From Amycolatopsis viridis (GTDB lineage Bacteria; Actinomycetota; Actinomycetes; Mycobacteriales; Pseudonocardiaceae), in the NCBI RefSeq assembly GCF_011758765.1, contig NZ_JAANOU010000001.1, positions 2,790,001-2,854,000 of the forward strand: a stretch of 64,000 bases of DNA, given 5' to 3'. The translations under genes and the position numbers were made by a program. Positions 58,961-64,000 of this stretch are shown piece after piece. Position 1 is the first letter of the stretch; every line of letters begins with the position of its first letter. The notes below the pieces were generated by a model. That model was given only the letters and a program-made list of their open reading frames with translations. It did no database searches and was not told the DNA's origin.

Positions 58961-59748
58961 GCGACCTGCTCGCGCAGCGCAGCGGCGCGGTGGTGACGCT
59001 CACCCTCCACCGCCCGGCGGCGCTGAACGCCCTCACCGGCGCGCTGCTGGCCGACCTGCGCCGGGCGGTGGAGGAGGCAGCCGACGACCGGACGGTCCGC
59101 GCGGTGGTGATCACCGGCAGCGGGGAGAAGGCGTTCAGCGCCGGAGCCGACCTGAACGAGATCTCGGTACTGGGATCGGATCTGGACAAGGCACGGGAGG
59201 TGATGGCGGCGGGGCAGGACGCGTTGCGCGCCATCGAGCGCGCCCCGGTTCCGGTCATCGCCGCCGTCAACGGGCTCGCGCTCGGCGGCGGGTTCGAGCT
59301 GGTCCTGGCCTCGACCTTCGCGGTGCTGTCCACCCGGGCGTCGCTGGGGCTGCCCGAGGCGGCCCTGGGCCTGATCCCCGGCTACGGCGGTACCCAGCGG
59401 CTCCCGCGCGCGGTCGGGCACCGGGTCGCCGCGCACCTGATGCTGACCGGGGCCCGGCTGTCCGCCGACCGCGCCTACGAACTGGGCGTGACGCCGGTGC
59501 CACCCGTGGCACCGGAGGAGCTCCTGCCCACCGCGACGTCGATCGCCGAGACGATCGCCGCGCGCGGCCCGCTCGCCGTGCGCGCCATCCTGCACGCCGC
59601 CGAGGCAGCCCGGGACGTGCCGCTGGAGGAGGGGCTGACCACCGAAACCGAGCTCGCGGCGCGGGCGATCGCGAGCCCGGAATCCACCGAGGGGGTGGCC
59701 GCGTTCACCGAGCGCAGGTCCCCCGTGTTCCCGGACCCGGAGGACTGA
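58957..59748 (+). CDS. Enoyl-CoA hydratase/isomerase
   Basis: A 263-residue crotonase. The oxyanion loop AFSAGADLNE, GLALGGGFELVLASTF and SLGLPEAALGLIPGYGGTQR retain the catalytic Glu of the LPE motif. It would hydrate an alpha,beta-unsaturated acyl-CoA made by the acyl-CoA dehydrogenase encoded next, a BadK-like step if the pathway is alicyclic. Overlaps the CoA transferase gene by four bases. Confidence 0.87.
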   Translation: MSDLLAQRSGAVVTLTLHRPAALNALTGALLADLRRAVEEAADDRTVRAVVITGSGEKAFSAGADLNEISVLGSDLDKAREVMAAGQDALRAIERAPVPVIAAVNGLALGGGFELVLASTFAVLSTRASLGLPEAALGLIPGYGGTQRLPRAVGHRVAAHLMLTGARLSADRAYELGVTPVPPVAPEELLPTATSIAETIAARGPLAVRAILHAAEAARDVPLEEGLTTETELAARAIASPESTEGVAAFTERRSPVFPDPED

Positions 59749-59750
59749 GG

Positions 59751-60974
59751 ATGCCCGCCGAGCCACTCGACTTGGACATCGACCCCGACGCGTACCACCG
59801 CCTGCACGCGTCGCTGGACGAACCGGCGGCGGATGCGGCGCTGACCCCGCGCGAGCGGGAGGTCCGCGACCGCACCAGGGAGGTGGTGGCGGCGGAGGTC
59901 GCGCCGCGCGCGGCGATCCTGGACGCCACGCACGCCTTCGCCCACGAGGGCGTGCAGGCGCTGGCCCGGGCCGGCCTGTGCGGGCTGCTGTTCCCGGAAC
60001 ACCTCGGGGGCAGCGGCGACAGCACCGTCGCCTACGCGGTGGCGATGGAGGAGGTCACCGCCGGGTGCGCGGCGACCAGCCTGGTGTTCATGACCCAGAC
60101 CCACGCCGCCTACCCCATCCTGCTCGCCGGCACGGACGACCTGCGGCAGCGGTACATCCCCGGGCTGCTCGACGCCTCGCGCTACGGCTCGCTCGCCATC
60201 ACCGAACCGGACGCGGGCTCCGATGTCGCCTCGCTGAAGACGACCGCCACCGAAACCCCGGACGGCTGGTCGATCACCGGGCAGAAGACCTTCATCACCA
60301 CCGGCGACAAGGCCGACGTGATCGTCTGTTTCGCCACCGTCGACCGCGCACTGGGCCGCCAGGGCGTGACCGCCTTCGTCATCGACGGTGATCGCCCGGG
60401 CCTGACCCGCGGTGCGCCGTTCACGAAGATGGGCATGCACGGTTCGAGCACTGCCGAGCTGTTCTTCGACCGCGTCCCGGTTCCGCGGGACAACGTGCTC
60501 GGCGAGGTGGGCGGCGGCTGGTCGGTGGTGATGAGCTCGGTCGTGAAGTCGCGCATCAGCGCGGCCGCGCAGGGCGTCGGCCTGGCCCGCGCCGCCTACG
60601 CGCGCACGCTCGCGGCGCTGACCCGGCTGCACGGTTCCCGGCTGCCGGACGAGTGCTCGTTCGAGCTCGCCGGGCTGCGGGGCCGCATCCTGCAAGGCCG
60701 GCTCCTGCTGCACGCCGTCGCCCGGCAGGTCGACGCGGACCCGCGGGTGTCCCCGGGCCAGATCGCGATCATGAAGCAGTCGTGCACGGACCTGGGGTTC
60801 CGCGCGGCGGTGGACGCCGCCCGCATCCTCGGCCCGTACGGCGACCTCGCCGCGGTGGGGGTCGAGCGCTGCCTGCGCGACGCCAAGGTCACCCAGATCT
60901 ACGACGGCACCAACGAGATCCAGCGGCTGCTCATCGGCCGCGAAACCACCCGGGCGATGGAGGGTGTGGCGTGA
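59751..60974 (+). CDS. Acyl-CoA dehydrogenase
   Basis: A 407-residue FAD-dependent dehydrogenase. EPDAGSDVASLKTTATE and WSITGQKTFITTGDKADVIV are the central-domain signatures, with KMGMHGSSTAELFFDRVPVP and QIYDGTNEIQRLLIGRETTR near the C-terminus. The position often holding the catalytic Glu (YEGT) reads YDGT, as in a common subgroup of the family. An N-terminal extension of about 35 residues precedes the fold. It introduces a C=C bond into an acyl-CoA; an AliB-like cyclohexanecarboxyl-CoA role is a hypothesis from context. GAGG precedes ATG at 59751. Confidence 0.87.
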   Translation: MPAEPLDLDIDPDAYHRLHASLDEPAADAALTPREREVRDRTREVVAAEVAPRAAILDATHAFAHEGVQALARAGLCGLLFPEHLGGSGDSTVAYAVAMEEVTAGCAATSLVFMTQTHAAYPILLAGTDDLRQRYIPGLLDASRYGSLAITEPDAGSDVASLKTTATETPDGWSITGQKTFITTGDKADVIVCFATVDRALGRQGVTAFVIDGDRPGLTRGAPFTKMGMHGSSTAELFFDRVPVPRDNVLGEVGGGWSVVMSSVVKSRISAAAQGVGLARAAYARTLAALTRLHGSRLPDECSFELAGLRGRILQGRLLLHAVARQVDADPRVSPGQIAIMKQSCTDLGFRAAVDAARILGPYGDLAAVGVERCLRDAKVTQIYDGTNEIQRLLIGRETTRAMEGVA

Positions 60975-61729
60975 CCACAGGAAATTTGCAGGGCAAGGTC
61001 GCCATCGTGACCGGCGCGGGCCGCGGGCTGGGCCGGGCGATGGCGCAGGCACTGGCCGAAGCGGGGGCGGCGGTCACCGTCGCCGCGCGCACCCGGTCCG
61101 AACTGGACCGCTTCGTCGACGAGGTGAAGGCCTCCGGTGGTTCGGCGCTGGCCTGTCCCACCGACATCACCGACGAGTCCGCGGTGGAGCAGATGGTCAC
61201 CGCGACGGTCGAGACGTTCGGACGGGTGGACATCCTCGTCAACAACTCCGGCATCGTGGCGACCTCCGCCCTGGTCGACCAGCCGGCGGCGGAGTGGGAC
61301 CGGGTGATCGCGACCAACCTGCGCGGCACCTTCCTGGCGACCCGCGCCGTCGGCAGGCACCTGATCGCCCAGGGCTCGGGCAAGGTCGTCAACATCGCGT
61401 CCAACTTCGCCCTCCAGGGCATCGCGCGGCACGCGGCGTACTCGGCGTCCAAGGGCGCGATCATCGCCTTCACCCGCTCGATGGCCGTGGAATGGGCCCC
61501 GCACGGGATCCAGGTGAACGCGATCGCGCCCGGCTACTTCGCCACCGCGCTGAACGCCGATGTGCACGGGAACCCGGACATGCTGGCGCGCGTGGTGCGG
61601 GCGATCCCGGCGCGCCGGATGGGGGATCCGGATGAACTCAAGCCGTGGCTGCTGCTGCTGGCCGGCCCCGCTTCGGACTTCATGACCGGCGAGGTCGTCG
61701 TCATCGACGGCGGCCAGAGCATCCGCTGA
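60971..61729 (+). CDS. SDR-family 3-oxoacyl/hydroxyacyl-CoA dehydrogenase-like protein
   Basis: A 252-residue classical SDR: VAIVTGAGRGLGRAMAQALA binds NAD(P), ILVNNSGIV follows and RHAAYSASKGAIIAFTRSMA carries Tyr and Lys. The GTG start at 60971 overlaps the dehydrogenase stop (GTGA). In the alicyclic-acid pathway of Rhodopseudomonas the 2-hydroxycyclohexanecarboxyl-CoA dehydrogenase BadH is an SDR of this size, which is why this gene may do that step. By sequence alone it also resembles gluconate-type dehydrogenases. Confidence 0.84.
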   Translation: MTTGNLQGKVAIVTGAGRGLGRAMAQALAEAGAAVTVAARTRSELDRFVDEVKASGGSALACPTDITDESAVEQMVTATVETFGRVDILVNNSGIVATSALVDQPAAEWDRVIATNLRGTFLATRAVGRHLIAQGSGKVVNIASNFALQGIARHAAYSASKGAIIAFTRSMAVEWAPHGIQVNAIAPGYFATALNADVHGNPDMLARVVRAIPARRMGDPDELKPWLLLLAGPASDFMTGEVVVIDGGQSIR

Positions 61730-61745
61730 CACCCCGGGAGAACGA

Positions 61746-62624
61746 GTGAGCAACGAGAGCAAGACCGTCGCCGTCCTCGGCGCCGGCACCATGGGCTCGG
61801 GCATCGCGACCGTCATGGCGCGGGCCGGGCACCGCACGATCCTGTTCGACATCGACGAGGCCAACCTCCAGCGGGGTCTGGGTACCGTCCGCGGGTTCCT
61901 GGACAAGAGCGTCCAGCTCGGCAAGCTCGACGCCGGCGCCGCGCAGGCGGCCAAGGACGGCTTGTCCGGCACCACCGAGCTGACCGATCTGGCGCCGTGC
62001 GACGTCGTGGTCGAGGCCGTGTTCGAGGACCTGGCGCTGAAGAAGGACACCTTCGGCCGGCTCGACGACATCGTGTCCGACTCGACCCTGTTCCACACGA
62101 ACACCTCGACGTTGTCGGTGACCGGCATCGCCAGCGGTTCCCGCCGTCCGGAGCGCGTGGTGGGCACCCACTACTGCAACCCGGCGCCGTTGATGAAGCT
62201 CGTCGAGGTCGCCGACGGCCGGCACACCGCGACCTGGGCGCACCGGGCGACCGTGGAGTTCCTCGCCTCGCTGGGCAAGACCAGCGTCGTGACCCAGGAC
62301 CGGCCCGGGTTCATCGTCAACCGGTTCCTCATCCCGTGGGAGAACTCCTGCATCCGGGCACTGGAAGCGGGCTGGGCCACCAAGGAGGCCATCGACGCCG
62401 CCGTGCCGGGCGCGCTGGGGCACCCGATGGGCCCGTTCCGGCTGCTCGACATCGTCGGTCTGGACATCCACCAGCAGGTGTCCACCCGGCTGTACGAGCA
62501 GTTGCGCGACGACCGGTTCTTCCCGCCGCCGATGGTCGAGCGGATGGTCGCCGCGGGCGATCTGGGCCGCAAGACCGGCCGCGGGTTCTACGAGTACGAC
62601 GACACCCGGTTGTTCGGGTCCTGA
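61746..62624 (+). CDS. 3-hydroxyacyl-CoA dehydrogenase
   Basis: A 292-residue NAD-dependent dehydrogenase of the PaaH/HbdA type. VAVLGAGTMGSGIATVMARA binds NAD, VVEAVFEDLALKKDTFGRLD follows, GTHYCNPAPLMKLVEVADGR holds the catalytic His and the conserved Asn-Pro, and DRPGFIVNRFLIPWENSC the C-terminal signature. GGGAG lies just before the GTG at 61746. It oxidises a 3-hydroxyacyl-CoA; in context it would serve the ring-opened dicarboxylyl-CoA. Confidence 0.88.
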   Translation: MSNESKTVAVLGAGTMGSGIATVMARAGHRTILFDIDEANLQRGLGTVRGFLDKSVQLGKLDAGAAQAAKDGLSGTTELTDLAPCDVVVEAVFEDLALKKDTFGRLDDIVSDSTLFHTNTSTLSVTGIASGSRRPERVVGTHYCNPAPLMKLVEVADGRHTATWAHRATVEFLASLGKTSVVTQDRPGFIVNRFLIPWENSCIRALEAGWATKEAIDAAVPGALGHPMGPFRLLDIVGLDIHQQVSTRLYEQLRDDRFFPPPMVERMVAAGDLGRKTGRGFYEYDDTRLFGS

Positions 62625-62634
62625 GGAGTACGGC

Positions 62635-63390
62635 ATGAGTGAGTCCACAGCAGACTTCAAACGGGTCGGCCTGCTCGGCTCCGGCCCGGTGGCCACCGCG
62701 ATCGCCGAGCTGGTGACCGCCTCCGGGCGCGAGGTGATCGGCACCGTCACCGATCTCGCCGACGCCGATCTCGCCCTGGAGCTCACCGCCGGGGACGCCG
62801 CGGGGACGAAGCAACTGCTCGCCGAGATCGCGGCCGTCGTCGGCGAGCAGACCCCGATCGTCACCGGCACCGGGACGCTGTCGGTCACCGACCTCGCGGC
62901 CGGCGTACCGAATCCGGAACGCGTCGCCGGGCTGCACTTCCTCGACGCGGTGTCCGGCACCGGCGTGGCCGAGGTCGTCCGCGCCCTGCGCACCGCCGAC
63001 CCGCTGGTGCAGGCCCTGGTCGCGTTCGCCGGCTCGCTCGAGGGCGTGCAGCCCGTCGTGGTGGACGACCGGCCCGGGTTCCTGCTCAACGCGCTGTTCC
63101 TGCCCTACCTCAACGACGTCGTCCAGGAGTTCGACGACGGACTGGCGAGCGCGGAGGACATCGACGTCGCCCTGAAGCTCGGCCTGGGCTACCGCCGCGG
63201 TCCACTCGAGACACTCGACCGGATCGGGCTCGACGAGCACCTGCGCACCACCGAGGCCCTGTACGCGGCCACCCGGGACGGCCGGTACGCGCCACCACCG
63301 CTGCTGCGCCGGATGGTGGCCGCCGGGTTCCTCGGCGACAAGACCGGACAAGGCTTCCGCACCACGTCAGCGGCAACCGAGGAGGAGTGA
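62635..63390 (+). CDS. Divergent second 3-hydroxyacyl-CoA dehydrogenase-like protein
   Basis: A 251-residue paralogue of the preceding protein with a shortened NAD domain. It has VGLLGSGPVATAIAELVTAS instead of GxGxxG plus the usual loop, and VAGLHFLDAVSGTGVAEVV where the canonical enzyme has HxxNPAPLMKLVEV. The His is kept but the Asn-Pro pair is not. The C-terminal DRPGFLLNALFLPYLNDVV and GYRRGPLETLDRIGLD are well kept. It could be a partner subunit or an enzyme with altered substrate. GAGGAG precedes the ATG at 62635. Confidence 0.8.
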   Translation: MSESTADFKRVGLLGSGPVATAIAELVTASGREVIGTVTDLADADLALELTAGDAAGTKQLLAEIAAVVGEQTPIVTGTGTLSVTDLAAGVPNPERVAGLHFLDAVSGTGVAEVVRALRTADPLVQALVAFAGSLEGVQPVVVDDRPGFLLNALFLPYLNDVVQEFDDGLASAEDIDVALKLGLGYRRGPLETLDRIGLDEHLRTTEALYAATRDGRYAPPPLLRRMVAAGFLGDKTGQGFRTTSAATEEE

Positions 63391-63397
63391 GTTGACG

Positions 63398-64000
63398 ATG
63401 AGCTATGACGACATCCTGGTCAGCACCGACGGCCCGGTGCTCACCATCACGATCAACCGGCCCGACAACGGCAACAAGTTCCGCCACCAAACCTGTCTGG
63501 AACTCTTCGACGCCCTCCAGCGGTTCCGCCTCGATCCGGCGCTGCGCGCCGCGATCCTCACCGGTGCCGGCGACAAGTTCTTCTGCATCGGCGGCGAGCA
63601 CGACCCGGTGACCTCGCTCGACCAGTCGCAGGTGCTGCCCATCGTTGACGTCTACCAGGCGATCGACACCATCCCCAAGCCGGTCCTCGCCGCCGTCAAC
63701 GGGTTCGCGGTCGGCGGCGGCAACGTCCTGCACAACGTCTGCGATCTGACGATCGCGGCCGAGAACGCGGTGTTCCGGCAGGTCGGCCCGCTGGTCGGCA
63801 GCTTCGACGCCGGCTACGGCTCGTGGTACCTGGAGGACACCATCGGCCGCAAGCGGGCCAAGGAGATGTGGTACCTCAACCGCAAGTACACCGCCGCGCA
63901 GGCGCTGGCGATGGGACTGGTCAACGAGGTCGTCCCGCTGGCGGACCTGCCGGCCCGGGCCGCCGAGGTCGCCCACGAGATCGCCAGCCGCAGCCCGCTC
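63398..64000 (+). CDS. BadI/MenB-like crotonase, 3' truncated by the window edge
   Basis: At least 201 residues of a crotonase that runs off the right edge. TITINRPDNGNKFRHQTCLE, FFCIGGEHDPV, GFAVGGGNVLHNVCDLTIAA, VGPLVGSFDAGYGSWYLEDT and RAKEMWYLNRKYTAAQALAM match 2-ketocyclohexanecarboxyl-CoA hydrolase (BadI) and its relative MenB, as I recall those families, better than hydratases. BadI hydrolytically opens the ring to pimeloyl-CoA. No menaquinone genes are nearby, and CoA transferase, dehydrogenase, hydratase and SDR genes precede it, favouring BadI. GGAGGAG lies ten bases before the ATG. Confidence 0.82.
   Translation, partial: MSYDDILVSTDGPVLTITINRPDNGNKFRHQTCLELFDALQRFRLDPALRAAILTGAGDKFFCIGGEHDPVTSLDQSQVLPIVDVYQAIDTIPKPVLAAVNGFAVGGGNVLHNVCDLTIAAENAVFRQVGPLVGSFDAGYGSWYLEDTIGRKRAKEMWYLNRKYTAAQALAMGLVNEVVPLADLPARAAEVAHEIASRSPL

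Noticed and set aside
63398..64000. MenB, naphthoate synthase
   Set aside because: Similar crotonase type but there are no menaquinone genes nearby and the operon context is acyl-CoA degradation; BadI-like is favoured.

Overview
This is a window of very high GC chromosomal DNA with GTG starts, GC-rich third positions and tightly packed directional operons. Mycothiol-type metal-binding proteins, DUF1707, LAxTG sorting motifs, a PE-Pol LigD-like protein and many XRE/PucR/IclR/ArsR regulators point to a mycolic-acid-free actinomycete of the Pseudonocardiaceae, most likely Amycolatopsis or a close relative. That placement is inference from gene content. No rRNA, tRNA, CRISPR array, intact insertion sequence or prophage was seen. 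The density of regulators, transporters and catabolic operons fits an accessory arm region of a large chromosome.

Layout. 1-5.6 kb: peroxiredoxin, SnoaL-fold protein, a large XRE/NTPase/TPR regulator, two membrane proteins and a thioesterase. 5.6-10.3 kb: an envelope locus with a processive family 2 glycosyltransferase, an exosortase, its probable choice-of-anchor-P substrate, a tiny LAYTG protein and a UDP-GlcNAc 2-epimerase. 10.3-13.4 kb: a 2-oxoacid dehydrogenase E1 alpha/beta pair with a free-standing lipoyl protein and an IclR regulator. 13.5-30.4 kb: glutamate decarboxylase with a class II amidotransferase, a cation antiporter, PrsW protease, a PucR regulator beside a D-amino-acid-dehydrogenase-like flavoprotein, a Gre-like factor lacking its acidic tip, an MFS/flavoprotein/LysR set and an ArsR/SRPBCC/DinB-like operon with a duplicated operator. 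30.6-37 kb: a secreted GH25 muramidase with a LASTG anchor, a 21-bp tandem repeat array, an ArsR/MFS pair and a PE-Pol LigD-like protein.

37-47.2 kb is a sugar-type catabolic locus: split transketolase, IclR regulator, SDR, ribose-type ABC transporter, PRISE-like reductase and a SnoaL-FMO fusion. 47.2-51.6 kb is a compact 3-hydroxybenzoate/gentisate operon (hydroxylase, dioxygenase, mycothiol-type maleylpyruvate isomerase, fumarylpyruvate hydrolase) with a MarR regulator. 51.7-56.7 kb holds a DMT transporter, a lipoprotein deacetylase, an APC permease remnant, a 2H phosphoesterase and an ArsR/DHA2 efflux pair with a strong palindromic operator. 56.7-64 kb holds a deacetylase-like hydrolase and a CoA-thioester operon: CoA transferase, enoyl-CoA hydratase, acyl-CoA dehydrogenase, SDR, two 3-hydroxyacyl-CoA dehydrogenases and a BadI-like ring-opening hydrolase that runs off the end.

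The most interesting leads are the exosortase/anchor-P/LAYTG envelope locus, the BadI-containing operon (possible cyclohexanecarboxylate-type catabolism), the split-transketolase sugar locus and the 21-bp repeat array.
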